Shown in pieces: positions 12,070-23,599 of a DNA stretch of 64,000 nucleotides. The notes beneath the pieces were generated by a model that was not told the DNA's origin, did no database searches, and saw only the letters and a list, made by a program, of their open reading frames with translations. The position numbers and the translations under genes are program-made. Source of the DNA: Gigaspora margarita (Eukaryota > Glomeromycota > Glomeromycetes > Diversisporales > Gigasporaceae). Positions within the stretch are counted from its first letter, which is position 1, and each line of letters begins with the position of its first letter. Location: positions 253,957-317,956 of the forward strand of contig WTPW01000650.1 of assembly GCA_009809945.1 (NCBI GenBank), written 5' to 3'.

Positions 12070-12071
<2 letters not shown>
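11097..12071. mobile_element. MITE in (TA)n, interrupted by a SINE
   Basis: The left arm gggctgctattaatagaaat matches the inverted right end atttttattgacggcagccc, and similarity continues inward through the cagattgatattttaaaa block. The flanks are tatatata on both sides. The SINE at 11193-11899 lies inside; without it the MITE is only about 250 bp. Confidence 0.75.
11193..11899 (+). mobile_element. tRNA-derived SINE, about 700 bp (copy 1)
   Basis: The head has an RNA polymerase III A box (tggtcaaggtg, 11214-11224) and a B box (agttcgaatcc, 11249-11259) at tRNA-like spacing. The rest of the body is unrelated to tRNA and is conserved with the copy at 52072-52783. The 3' end is a short A tract. 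A 16-bp target duplication with one mismatch, attttgggctatctta / attttggcctatctta, flanks it (11177-11192, 11900-11915). Length is unusually large for a SINE. Open frames inside it have no supporting homology. One base (11428) is N. Confidence 0.85.
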
Positions 12072-12114
<43 letters not shown>

Positions 12115-12119
12115 TACTA

Positions 12120-12800
12120 CAACCACTGCTTTCGTACTATTAAAATTCGAACCTTTAATGCAAATTATAATATCAAATATCAAAGCTAAATCTATTAAAA
12201 TCCAAAAATTAGAACTTACACTGTAAATTTAGGAGCAAAGTCCAATTTTTTAACATCACAATTGAGTACAATTGCATAAATTACCCAATGCAATACATGC
12301 CATATGTGTTACTTTATACACAATTATAACCCCATCAACCATACACACATCTTTGACAATTCGATATCCTATGCACAACTTCTTTCCATCACGATTAATG
12401 ATATTACTACACCTTCAAAACTCATCTCAATTCTAAGATCAATCAATTTCGTAACAACCCAAACAATTAATTCTTATATTGGATCTACAATGCAAACGCA
12501 TAAAATATAACAAAAATGTAGTTATACAAAATTTGCATTATAAAATATTGGATAACAAAAAAAAAAAACTCCCAGTGTATGGGCAGGCGCATAACTTGTT
12601 ACCATTATTGTTATGTAGTATTAATTATATGTTGATCGAACACCTAGCATCACGATTTTTTGGGGCTGTGAATATTCAAAGGACGGGTTCGCCTACCAAA
12701 AGAATAAACATATACCCGATACATGCGTGTTGATAAATTTGGGCTGTGGGTTGGCTTCAACTTGTAATATATAACTTATGCAATATTTTTAAAAATCATT
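12120..12800. other. Intergenic stretch, nothing firmly recognised
   Basis: The composition is slightly less AT-biased than its neighbours, and two overlapping open frames of 68 and 84 codons lie at 12304-12733. Neither has a recognisable domain, a convincing start context or a splice structure. They could be exon remnants of a host gene. Confidence 0.25.
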
Positions 12801-12834
12801 ATTTAAGTCACGAGATATTTGAGCAACTCCGTAT

Positions 12835-13156
12835 CAGGGACAGTGATTAAAATTAAATTTTTTTTGGATAACGCAAAAAATTTTGGAAATTTTGGAAATT
12901 TTTGGATTTGGCGGCATTAAGAAATTAAATTTCATAATTCAGGCCATGTCATATGATTCACGTGACTTTGAATTATTGTCCAAAATTTCGCCATTCATAT
13001 GAACACAACCAATTAGATTAATAGAAATTTAATAGACAACATGATCTGTAACCAATCAAACTGATAAAATCATGCATAAAATTTTCTAAAATTTTGGTTT
13101 TTTATGGATCCCCAAAATTATGGAAAATTATGGATCCATAATTTTCAGCATCCCTG
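12835..13156. mobile_element. hAT-type MITE, word TTTTGGAAATTTTTGGA
   Basis: Ends are cagggacagtg and, inverted, cagggatgctg. Flanks ctccgtat (12827-12834) and ctctgtat (13157-13164) form an 8-bp duplication with one mismatch. Left subterminal words are ttttggaaa / tttttgga; right ones are the related aattatgga / ttatggatcc. Non-coding. Confidence 0.8.
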
Positions 13157-13672
13157 CTCTGTATTAAAGTGTAATCAGTTGACAGCCTATGGTTTGGGAT
13201 CGAAGGTGATCTTTGGTCCAAGGTTGGCTTAACATAAGGCATTGGGGCTGTTGATATACTATGTAAAACAAAACTATATGTAGTCACTTAATAATTTAAC
13301 TTATTGATGATTTTACAGTGATGGATTACTAATACGCTTTTTATATATAAAATTGGGTCTTGCTTTTTTAGATGCACAAGTTGCATTTTTTTTTTCTGTC
13401 GATGATTTAATGTAAGTTGATTCTTGCGCACTATGGCTATAAAGTTATAGAGCCGTTTTGAACATTACTTAGAAGAATATATGTTTTTTCACCTATTTTA
13501 ATTAGGTTGTTTCGTTTGGTTGGCCGTAACAACTTTAAAGTAACTGGTAAGTTTTTTTTTTAGAAAAAATGCAAAATTCGCTCTATAGTTTAGTTATTTG
13601 GAATTTAATATCAATCTTCTCAAACTTTCACTTTAAAATTCTTGTTCGTTAAGTCTGTGCATCTAATTAAGC

Positions 13673-16245
13673 ATGGGCATCTATAAATCATATAAACGCC
13701 GATTTCACTTAAAGAATGCACGCCTTAAAAAATGTAAAAAAAACAAGCAATTTAATGAAACAGCACCTGCACCCATCGAGTCAATAAAAAAACATACATT
13801 GAGTCTATTGAAGAAGCATCCATCGAATTTAATGAAAAAACATTCATTGAATCTAATGAAGAAACATCTGTCAAATCTGTCGAATATGTCGAATCCATCG
13901 AAGCATCTATTGAATCTATCAAATCCGTTGAAGAAGCATCTGTCAAATCTATCAAAAAAGCATCAATTGAATCTATCGAAGAGGTATCCATTGTGTCTAA
14001 TAAAAAGGAAAGGTTAATTTCAACCATAGAGCAATTATCTGACAAAGAGCTATCATCAGTAAATAGCTTTATTTCTATTATGCGATATTCTAAAGGTCCA
14101 AACAAAGGGGAAATAATTTCTCCATATTTGCAGCAAAAGATATACAACTAACTTGATCAAAGTTTTTACAAACATAATTCAGATTATTAATCTTTACAGG
14201 ATAAAAATTTAAACTTAGAAAAATTTAATAAAAAACTTTCTTGTAAAAACAAAATATTAATTAAACAAACTCAATCACTTGGTGTAAAAGCTCATCATCT
14301 TCAAAATCAAAAATCGAACCATATTGCTGAAATCCGTTCACTAGTTCAACGTTCAAAGCAAATTTCTGATACTGAATTTCGTAAGAAGATCAAATATATT
14401 TTTAAACAAAATAAAAAAGGGTATTCTTCGAATACTATCTGGCTTGCGACAAATATTTTGCAAGTAGGTCAAATGTCGATAAGCTCTGCAACTGAATGTA
14501 TGCAATTAGTTTACGAATTCCTAACAGGAGAACCACTTCATGACTAGTTGGCAAGATCTACTATATGTACATGGCATCAAGATGTCTCAGATTTGTATTT
14601 TAATAAAAACATTTTCGAAGCAATAAATGCACCAGTATTTGGAGTAATGATAGATGAGTNGACANGTGGACAAATAAAGAATCTAGTTCTTTGTTATCAA
14701 TTCTGGAGCGAAACAGATCAAAAACCCATTGCATTAGTTGCTTTATTAGAAAATATTACAAAATGTAATGCAGAAGTGGTTTCGAATGTAGTAATTTCAC
14801 ATATCCAAAAAAGTGGATTAGATATTAAAAAATGTATGCTTTGGGTAACAGATAATACCTCTTACATGTCAGGTGAAAAAAAAGGGGCCGTCGTTCTCTT
14901 TAATCAAAAAGCAAATATAAATTCGATACGAATCGGTTGTAGTCTTCACATAATTCAGATATAATGAATCATTTTGAATTAGAAGCCTTTGAGCACTTTC
15001 CAATAGCACAGGATTTTCAAGAAAGCCACATCCATATAATCTGCTTTATTTAGCATGGAAATTACATGATGGCTACGACTCTAGCGATAAAAACAAACCA
15101 TTGAATATTAACTCATCAATAATTAAAGAACTATATAATGCTCAATTAGGGTTTTGCTACAATCAGTATCAGTTACCACTTCATGCATGCTAGGGTTATG
15201 AATTGCGAACCGCTAAGCAATACCTTGATTGACATTTGGCACATATCGAATTTGCTAGTTGGTTTATCAATGAAATGAAATGAAAAATCATAAAGTTCCA
15301 AAACAGTACCTTAATAATTGGTGCCTTTTTTATACCTGGCTCCGTGATCTGAAGTTAAATATTCAAATTAAATGTCTGGTGACTTTCACAGAACATTTCT
15401 ACGAGCCATTAATGCAATTTATAGCGGGTCAGGATACAGTTTTACGAATTTATCAACATGGACAACTAACTAAATTACCTCCCGGTAGACATGCCCATGA
15501 AATGGTTGATAAAGTTTATGAATGGCATGAATTTCTTAAGAATGTTGCTGTGAATTTCGAAATGTTTTTTGCCAATGAATTGTTAGAAGCATTGGAATCT
15601 TTATCTAGTGAGAAATTCGGAACATTTTTTAATGATTTAGAACAAGGGATTAATAAAGCATTAGAATATTTTGAGAAATGGTTTTTATCTTGGCTTCATT
15701 TGCCACTAGTTGTCTGTCGTTTAGGTGGTAACAATGCTCAATCTTTCGCTTCAAGCTTCTACNATGTGGTCCTAAAAAAACCGTGNATTAAGTTNCNAAC
15801 AAACTTGGAATTACAATTTGNAGCAGATCTTGAAAATGATCTAAATAANGGAATAACTGATGACTTGGGCCTACGAGAGTTATTGTTACAAAATGAAAAC
15901 TTCCTTAGAGAATTTGAGCAATTCTGCACTGATGATAATCCATTAATATACAATTATTTGTATTTATATAACTTTGTAAAGACCCGAATATATTTCATAA
16001 TTATTCATCAACAACAAGTAGAGGGTCTTTTCAACAAATTAGATTTGAAAACCCATACGAACATGTCATTGCCAGTTAAGCAGTCTAAGCTTCGTTTGTC
16101 TTCGGTCAATATTGATAAAGAAAATTTATCAGAAGAACTAAAAGAGATACGAAAAAGCTGAAAAAAATCCCCATTACAAGAAATTAATACACCACAATTT
16201 GGATCTGATATCGCTTCAGATCTTTTTAATAACTTATTATGCTAG
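13673..16245 (+). pseudogene. Decayed transposase-like repeat gene
   Basis: This multi-copy-looking gene is broken into segments. Codons near 13790-14147 encode a Ser/Ile/Glu-rich repeat (ESIEEASIES type) followed by LISTIEQLSDKELSS. From 14190 a helical Lys-rich segment leads to IDE-T near 14655, then WVTDNTSYMSGEKKG (14848-14892) and IRIGCSLHIIQI (14926-14961). This spacing resembles the D...TDN.SxMSG...C.LH core of hAT-like DDE transposases. The C-terminal part (15280-16161) has a long helical region ending RIYFIIIHQQQVEGLFNKLD. An in-frame TAG at about 14545, a frame change in the Ser-rich tract and a break near 14965 disable it. Several N bases suggest an ambiguous consensus of repeated copies. 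The hAT-like assignment is an inference. Confidence 0.55.
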
Positions 16246-16282
16246 CATTAAATCTTTTAAATATGTGGGTTGTTATTAACAA

Positions 16283-16432
16283 TCTAAAATAATTAACNCA
16301 TTTTTTTTATTTTTATTAGTGTAATAAATAATAATGATAATAAACATATTTTTAAATATGNGTAACAATCGAAAATAATTAACGCATTTTTTTTATTTTT
16401 ATTATTGTAATAAATAATAATGAAAACATTAC
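16283..16432. repeat. Tandem duplication of about 85 bp
   Basis: Two near-identical units contain aaaataattaac-cattttttttatttttatta followed by tgtaataaataataatga. They start near 16288 and 16371 and lie just downstream of the transposase-like gene. Two N bases (16298, 16362) fall inside. Confidence 0.75.
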
Positions 16433-16814
16433 CGTACCGTTGGATTTATGCTGTTACACAAAAAAAATTCGATAATGAATTTTTATATGATACTACATAT
16501 AGTTTTGATTTACATAGTATATCGACAGACCCAATAAGGCATGTATTTTATGCAAAATTTTGGTTTAATTCACTTGTATGATTAGATGCATGCTTATTTA
16601 CCAAAAATTACTAACTTATAACGTTTAAAGATAAAAACAAATTACATAAATTTCTTATAAAAAATTTGTTACAAGTATAAAGGTAATTAAATTATTCCAT
16701 TTTCAATAATGTTCTAATTTTACTAGTATACACGTGATCAGGATGTTTTTTTTTGAAGAGTATAGACGTCAGAATCCAGAAATTGTTTTTTGATTTTGTT
16801 ATCGTTATCAGAAT

Positions 16815-18810
16815 TTATTTGAATGATCCAATATTGACTGCCAACTTAACATTACTAATATTAGGACGTTTCCGCGGATCGGAATCCATACATTTTGTCC
16901 CCAATTTATAGGAGTGCTAGATGCAAAATTTGGACGCAATCCATCATCACGAATCTTCATTACGAGATCATTACCAAAGTCAAATCCATCAAAAGGTCTT
17001 TGTCCAGTCGCTATTTCAGTCATAATGACTCCAAATCCGTAAGTATCTGCGGCTTGTGTAAACTCTTGACCTTGTAAAATTCCGTGGCAATATAAGGTAG
17101 TACACAACAATTTCTTTTTCTCAGATGATGAAAGTCCTAAATCCGCAACATATGCACTATGTAAGCTAACTTGTAAAACATTACCACTATGCAAATCTTT
17201 ATGAATAAGGTCTTGGTAATGAATTGCTTCAAGATCCAAAGCAATACAATGTAACAAGTTTAATTTAGTTTCCCATTTCATTTGTACTACGGAGTGAAGA
17301 TTTTCACGTAAAGAGCCCAACTTCGCATAATCCATAATAAGAATGTAATTATTTGAAACAATATCTTTCGATATACCAAAATATTTTAAAAAAGTAGGAT
17401 TTTTAAACCTAATTTTACAATAGGTCTCTAACTATTATTTAAAAGAAAAATTTGAAATAATACATTAATATGCTAACTTAACAAAATGTTTCAATAAAAT
17501 ACCTCTTTCATAAATTCTTTATGACAATCACTTGACCCATGAAGTACTTTCAGAGCAACACGTCTCGTAACATTTTGTGTATGCCAACGTGCACAAAATA
17601 CAGTTGCAAATCCACCGTTACCTATCTTCTTAATATCTTTAAACACATTATAAGGGACCTGATATTTTACCAATATATTTTTCAAATCATTATCAACATC
17701 AGAATTTTTAATTGTACATTCATCCGTAGCTGATAAACGAATAAAAAAATAAGTTATTTTACAACTAAATAACAATATCGATATGAATTACCTAACATTA
17801 GATTTTTCTCCCTATTTAAAAATAAACTTTATATTAAACATATAAATTTATAGGGACAAATGTTTAAACAGATTCTTATTTACATTTGGTACCAATAGAT
17901 GGCCTTTTGTAAATCTCTTACTGTTCCAATTCCGTTTCGATAGCAAACACCAAGATTATACATTCCAGTAGAATTTCCCATCTCTGCAGCTTTTTGAAAA
18001 TATTCAAAAACCTTATAGTCATCCTCGCTAACTCCAAATCCATGTCTATAACAATAACCAAGATTATTTGACGCCATTGAATTACCCATATATGCAGCTT
18101 TTTGATAACATTCGAAAGCCTTGTATTCATCCTTTTTTACTCCAAAGCCGTATTGATAAAAGTAACCAAGATCATGAATTCCGCATCATGAATCATGTCA
18201 ACAGATTTTTTAATAAATTCGAATGCCTTATTTATATCTCTTTCAATTCCGATTCCTTCTCTATAACAATAGGTTAAGTTATGAGTTCCAGCAGCATCAC
18301 CCATAACGGCTGCGTTCTGGTAATCATTGAGCATATCTTTTTCTACTCCGATTCCATCTAGATAACACAAACCAACCATATTTATCCCAGCAGCACATCC
18401 CCTCTCTGCTGATTTTTGGCATTCGTCCTTTTCAGTTCCAATTCCATTTCGATAACAATAACCAATATTATATATTCCAACAACATGCCCCAGGTTGGCC
18501 GATTTTTGATAATATTCGAAGGCCTTACGTTCATCCTTTTCGACTCCGATTCCTTTTTCATAACAATAACCAAGTCCAAATATTCCTTGGAATCATCCAC
18601 CTCAGCAGATTTTTGATAATAATTAAATGCTTTAGATTCATCTTTTTGAACCCATTTACCTAAGCGGTAACAACCCGCAAGAATATTTTGAACTACAGGA
18701 TTGATTTGTTTATTCGAAAGCAATTCTATTAAAACGTTTGACTTTTAACCCCCTTTAACTAAAAACCGATCCATTATGTCAAAAATTAAATCAGTAAAAT
18801 TTGCGTTCAT
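16815..18810 (-). pseudogene. Sel1-repeat / protein kinase fusion gene (disrupted)
   Basis: Transcribed leftwards. ATG at 18810 starts MNANFTDLIFDIMDRFLVKG, then about seven Sel1 (TPR-like) repeats (LGYCYRHGFGV-D type) to 17884, then a protein kinase domain. Introns can be read: 17812-17883, 17730-17791 and 17432-17502, with a 20-nt exon (17792-17811) that joins in frame to give YWYQMEKNLMLATDECT. Kinase landmarks: glycine loop IGNGGFATVF, ALKVL (VAIK Lys), catalytic HKDLHSGN, DLG in place of DFG, and AADTYGFGVIMTE. The C-lobe ends KRPNISNVKLAVNIGSFK after a frame change near 16895. An in-frame TAA near 18746 and frame changes near 18595 and 18137 interrupt the Sel1 part, so it is a recent pseudogene or an error-containing assembly. 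Sel1-kinase families are expanded in Rhizophagus-type fungi; the role is probably signalling. Confidence 0.8.
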
Positions 18811-18819
18811 TATTACACA

Positions 18820-19460
18820 AGTCGCATAATTCTTTAACAATTTCATGTGAATTGTATCTAAAATAAAAGTAATGCAGGTCACATGAATTAGTCATGTGGT
18901 TTATGTTACTTTTCTGCAGAATTATTTTTCACAATCGAATATTATGAATACGTCAATTCCAGAACCTTGTTATGTACGATCTTGCGATAAGAAAATGCAC
19001 GAATGAGGTCTAAAAATGCTATGTGTTTATCGCTCTTTATCAGTAGTTTTATAAAATTTCATATGTTACGGGAACTTGAAATTCACAGATCGTCGAGATC
19101 GTTGACTTTTTCACTTCGCAGGAGCGATCGTCGAATCTAAGGGGGTTTAATTTACCTAAAAAACAACAAAATAGAATCAATATTTAGAACTTATGAGCGA
19201 AACGGAGTTTCTTTATTCTGCTTTATTTTGTTATTTACACATAAGTTACTAATTTATTTTTTCAGTTGGTTCGTTTTTAGATCTAGCGAATGGACGGTAT
19301 AAAAATAAGCAAGTTTCCACCCATAAGATAAGTTAGCAAAAACGTTATTTTTGCTCATATATATTTTTACTTGATTTACTTATTTTTAAAGTAATTTGCT
19401 ATTTCATTTAACGAAGTCTATGAAGACGAATTTTTACTTATTATGATTTTTTGAATTTAG
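18820..19460. other. Intergenic region upstream of the Sel1-kinase gene
   Basis: No conserved frame or repeat is evident. The part next to 18810 would hold the kinase gene promoter; no clear TATA element stands out. The segment around 19080-19150 is relatively GC-rich (cagatcgtcgagatcgttga). Confidence 0.4.
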
Positions 19461-19468
19461 GAACGAAA

Positions 19469-19606
19469 ATGAGTAGTAATAAAAAAACCACCCCAAGACC
19501 AACAATGGTAACGCCTCCAAGAACAATGATAATAACACCTTCACAACTAATGACTCAATCCAGAAAGCGATCAAAAAAAGCTATCCGGTGTAGGCTTGAT
19601 TATTGA
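19469..19606 (+). CDS. Small basic Thr/Pro-rich ORF, 45 aa (hypothetical)
   Basis: ATG at 19469 follows an AG that could be a splice acceptor (ttttttgaatttag). The protein starts MSSNKKTTPRPTMVTPPRTM and ends with the basic segment SRKRSKKAIRCRLDY. It is rich in Thr, Pro, Arg and Lys and has no recognisable domain. It could be a 5' exon of a larger gene or chance. Downstream sequence to 20700 shows no continuing frame. Confidence 0.25.
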   Translation: MSSNKKTTPRPTMVTPPRTMIITPSQLMTQSRKRSKKAIRCRLDY

Positions 19607-19609
19607 TCT

Positions 19610-20700
19610 CCCGATATTATGGAATTATCCGGGTATCAATCCGATAACTCGTTTAAAAGTAAAGAGATATTATGGATACAAGGGGAATTGATTTTTATAT
19701 TTGTATTATTTAACTACGATATATTTGTATGTTATCTTTCCGGCAACAATTTTTTATGAAATAAAGAATGGGTCCTGTGGCCTCGCCATTTTTTATTTTA
19801 ACGCGCATCTGACTAAAACCGTAATATATAACTAGCAACGTGTGAATTATTTTTCTACGAAGTAGGGTATTTGTACCTGATTATGCCTAATTAAAAATTT
19901 GTATAAGTTGAGTTTCATAAGATCATCAATCTATGTACATGTAGTATTTAAACCATCCTTTAGTATACCGCAATGTAATTTACGGTCCATGCCATAAGTT
20001 TCGTGGAGCTACCCTTAGCATGAAATTTAATTATTATATCTGTTTGCTTACGGTGTATTGAGATTTGTTTTGAAAATTGTACAAAATATGACTACGGCAA
20101 TAATCAGCCAGATCTTCAAGAATTTTTTTAGTGTCGACCATAACGATGGTTTCAATGTTACCGGTATTTTTCTTTAATGACCAAAGTTACGTATCTATAC
20201 CAACACAATTACACTTATACAAGACATACAGTGCCAAGAAACAAATTAATAACGTTAGCTTTAGTAAACTCTTCGAAAATTATGCTCCGTGACACCAACG
20301 AAATCCTAAAAGTTCGCTTTTATACTGATAAATTTCCAACACATAATATTTAACCAATCAAATATGTCAGATACATAACATGTCACATAACTTGAGTCGT
20401 TGTAGCAATTTATCACGATAAAGCTTTATTTTTTTACATTTTCAGAATGTGCTACATCCAGGTTATGTATTACGTAATCAGTTTAGATTGAAAATGATTC
20501 TAACCTATCTTTCGTTAGAAGCTACAACCGTAACTTGGACAGGTTCTGGTGAGGGTGGGGGTAATCTGCAATAATCGGAGCGAGATAAAATAGGCGAAGT
20601 CTCTGAGGTAATTACCTCCAAAATTTTAGAAACGGAATCCTTCAAATTACATAGGTAGTGAGATACATCTCATTGAGATAATAAACAGATATTTTTAAAA
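19610..20700. other. Intergenic stretch without recognised genes
   Basis: Codon-like segments are short and not conserved to anything I recognise. No terminal inverted repeats or RNA polymerase III boxes were found. Confidence 0.4.
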
Positions 20701-20709
20701 TCTTATCAA

Positions 20710-22788
20710 CTTACTTTTACATTGTACAATGCCTCCAATATCGGCACTAGACTTATGAATTGGGATTTTTGAGTGGGTAGAACTACGTCTGCGACCAGAT
20801 ACATCCTGTACAACCCATCATATTCTAAGTCCATTTGATAAATTCGGATTTGCACTCCTACAAACGCAATCAAGTATTAGCAAATGTATAAGAATTCTAA
20901 AAGTCAAACCAAGTCTGTGCACTTGCCACAAATCAACACTCCGAAGGATGCCATTCCAATCCTATTTCCATACTTTTTAACTAACTCGTCCAAAGTACCG
21001 GATTGAAAATTTGCAAGCTTGACAAAATCTTGACAAACCAATGAAGATAGATTTTTATATTTTGGTGATTTGACTTCGCCAAAGAGAATCTCATCATTCG
21101 TATTCACTAGGAGTTTAAAATCCGGTTTTTTACCTCGCGAATTTTCTTTATTGTTACGACGTCGACTTTTTGATGAAGCACTTTCACTGTTTGCCCTTTT
21201 ATTTAAACCAGGAATTGGATTATATGATTTAACCAACTATACAGCAAGCTCAAACTTAAACCCTTACCAGATCAACTCAAAAATTGGATCGCGAAAGATT
21301 TCTTTTAGCAAATCGTGCAACATGTTATGAATGAACGTGTCTTCGTTGTCATTATTGGTTTTGAGGTTCAGTAATAAACTGTAAAAGAAGATATTCGTTT
21401 AATTCAGTATTGCATCGACTATGGTGGTTTTAATTACCTACAACTTACGTAAAACAATTTGACTTCCACAAAATTTTTCTATGTCATCTTGGTTGCTCAA
21501 CTCGTTAACTTTTGAAAAATTTCTACACCAAGTCTTCTGAATATCAGCTATTGGTGTGAATGCATTCAATAGCTAGAATTTGGAAAGAGAAGCTTGGGAT
21601 TAACTTACAAAACTGTGTTATAACCAAATCTGAAAATAGATATACTTTAGAATATTCCAAAATCATATTTTGGACCACATCTGGCAAACTTGGAGGTACT
21701 TGTCTTTGGCATATTTGCCTCCAAACTGTTTCAACACAGGTGAGATACAACGGCCTCGTCTGCTCTATAAGCATTATGTTGGACAGGCAACTATTTGATC
21801 ATATACGTATTAATGAATATAATCGTAATTCAGATAGCATATAATACTTACAGAATCTTATGAAGATCAGTTTTAAAGGACAGAAAAGGGTTCTTTTCGA
21901 TTTCTCGGATTGTTGATTGTTGAAAATTACGGAATTCAATTGAAAGATTATATTTATCAATAATCCACTGAAAAAGTGCGTGAGTATTGTTATTTAATAT
22001 ATTGGCAAAACATTAATCACATCGACACTGTACTCACATCCTTTTTAGAGTCAATCTCTTTAATAACATTTTCCCAAGAATGAAGAACTTGAAATCGTTT
22101 CTAAACAGTTGATGATTAGTACATCAATTTGTTTTATTTTTTGGCCCCCAAAAATAATAATACCTTAGTCAATAAATTACGTGTATCGAATTGCTCAGGC
22201 TCATCTATTTTATACATGCATATTAAATCTGTGTTTAAAATATGATAAATACAAAACTAATGTGTTACCCTCTCTTTCGTTAGGCAAATCAGTAATGTGA
22301 TCAACTTTATTTATCTTTGAATCGGCCGAAATTAATATTGAACTATTAACAGATTCCGTCAAGCGAGGTTTTTTAGAATTTTCTTGATCGTTAGGAAGGA
22401 GATCATCGATGCGATTTCGAATCGCTTTTCCTGTTTTCTTGGTTAGCGCTCTATCAATAGAGTCCTGATAAAGTGTGAAAGAATTTTAGGGCATACAAAG
22501 CTGGATACAATACAACTGAACCTATTTTTGGCCAACCTTTTCCTCGTCAAGAATAGAAGCAGACGATTTAAAATAATCTTTGATAGCTTGCTTATATTTA
22601 TTCTTTTTGTAATTTTGGTAGATATCAACAAATTTGGGATCGTCTTCATAAACTTTGAGGAGCGTGCTAAGAACTGTGTGCCATTTCGAAACAGCTGTTT
22701 GCTTCGACGTGCAATTGAACCTTTTAAAAAACTCTACTGGTGTTGGATTGTCGTTATTAATAAAAAAATCATGCTCTTGCGGGGTCAT
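20710..22788 (-). CDS. Multi-exon gene with PD-(D/E)XK nuclease-like motif
   Basis: Transcribed leftwards from ATG at 22788 (MTPQEHDFFINNDNPTPVEF). Successive exons separated by short GT-AG introns encode a helical Lys-rich N-terminus, a KKTGKAIRNRIDDLLPND linker, LICMYKIDEPEQFDTRNLL, KRFQVLHSWENVIKEIDSK, WIIDKYNLSIEFRNFQQ, and ETVWRQICQRQVPPSLPD (21774-21544). The exon at 21236-20904 carries KKPDFKLLVNTNDEILFGEVK, fitting PD-Xn-(D/E)XK: Asp of PDF, Glu and Lys of EVK. A last exon near 20850-20720 reads QIRIYQMDLEYDGLYRMYLV. Not every exon phase could be reconciled, so one or more frame breaks are possible. The fold suggests a nuclease-like or mobile-element-derived protein; its function is unknown. 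Confidence 0.55.
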
Positions 22789-23029
22789 TATCGAGTCAAA
22801 TGTTATTTTTTTACAAAGAAATATTTGACGCGGAACAAGGTTGAAAAAAATTTTATAGCTACGCGTAAGGATGCCATTTTCTAATACTAGATGATCTTAG
22901 ATCAGATCGTTAGCTACGCGTTCTATTATTAAATCATGTGACGCAATCACCAGGTACAAATTATGCACTTAACGTTAAGTTTCAACAAACTTTTATTAAG
23001 TAAATACTTAAATTCTGACGAGTATCTTT

Positions 23030-23215
23030 TTAAAGGGTCCTGTGAGATGTTGTTTGGCTCAGATTGGCAAAAACCGCGGTTATTCTTCATCAGAAGGCCA
23101 GTTTGTGACCCAGATTCTCTTACAGTAGACAATATAATTACTGAGCGTTCAGAGGAACTGCGGTTATCCCTCAGCTCTTGAGGTTGTGGCTCACGCTTGG
23201 TTGTCAAGAATTATA
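23030..23215 (+). ncRNA. Unit 1 of a duplicated non-coding sequence
   Basis: It contains aaaaaccgcggttattct near the start and ggaactgcggttatccctca about 85 bp further on, then cagctctt. The same order of blocks recurs at 23370-23545. No reading frame is conserved between the two units. It may be a structured RNA or a duplicated regulatory element; strand is assigned arbitrarily. Confidence 0.3.
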
Positions 23216-23369
23216 TTGTGAGCGCCGTCCTAATATTTCATGCAAAGTTCTCTTTGATTTCTCGTAAGTATTTAATGTTCTTCTAAACAGAATCATAATT
23301 TGCAAACCCTTTGCTAATTGTATTTTGTTTTGTTTCAAATTTCAAGGAAGATTACTTTTACCCTATATG

Positions 23370-23545
23370 CCAGGACATGTGCAGGGTTGGTCAAAAACTG
23401 CGGTTATTCTCAAGGAGGACACCTGCTATGGCTTGCTATATAGAAGGTGGTACGCTGACTGATCATTCTGAAGAACTGCGGTTACCCCACCAGCTCTTTT
23501 CAGAGTTGCTGGTTCATGATCAGTCGACAAGAGTGTGTATCACGC
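23370..23545 (+). ncRNA. Unit 2 of a duplicated non-coding sequence
   Basis: It shares with the 23030-23215 unit the ggttggtcaaaaactgcggttattct-type block, the actgatcattctgaagaact block with a second ctgcggtta box, and the cagctctt and gacaagag blocks. Divergence between these blocks is high. Not a known RNA family as far as I can see. Confidence 0.3.
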
Positions 23546-23599
23546 GCTCGATCACTTGCCGACTCAGCTGATTTGATATGAATGCTACAGTAGAAATAT

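Noticed and set aside
12304-12733. Two overlapping plus-strand frames as a gene
   Set aside because: No domain, no credible splice sites joining them and no similarity to any family I know.
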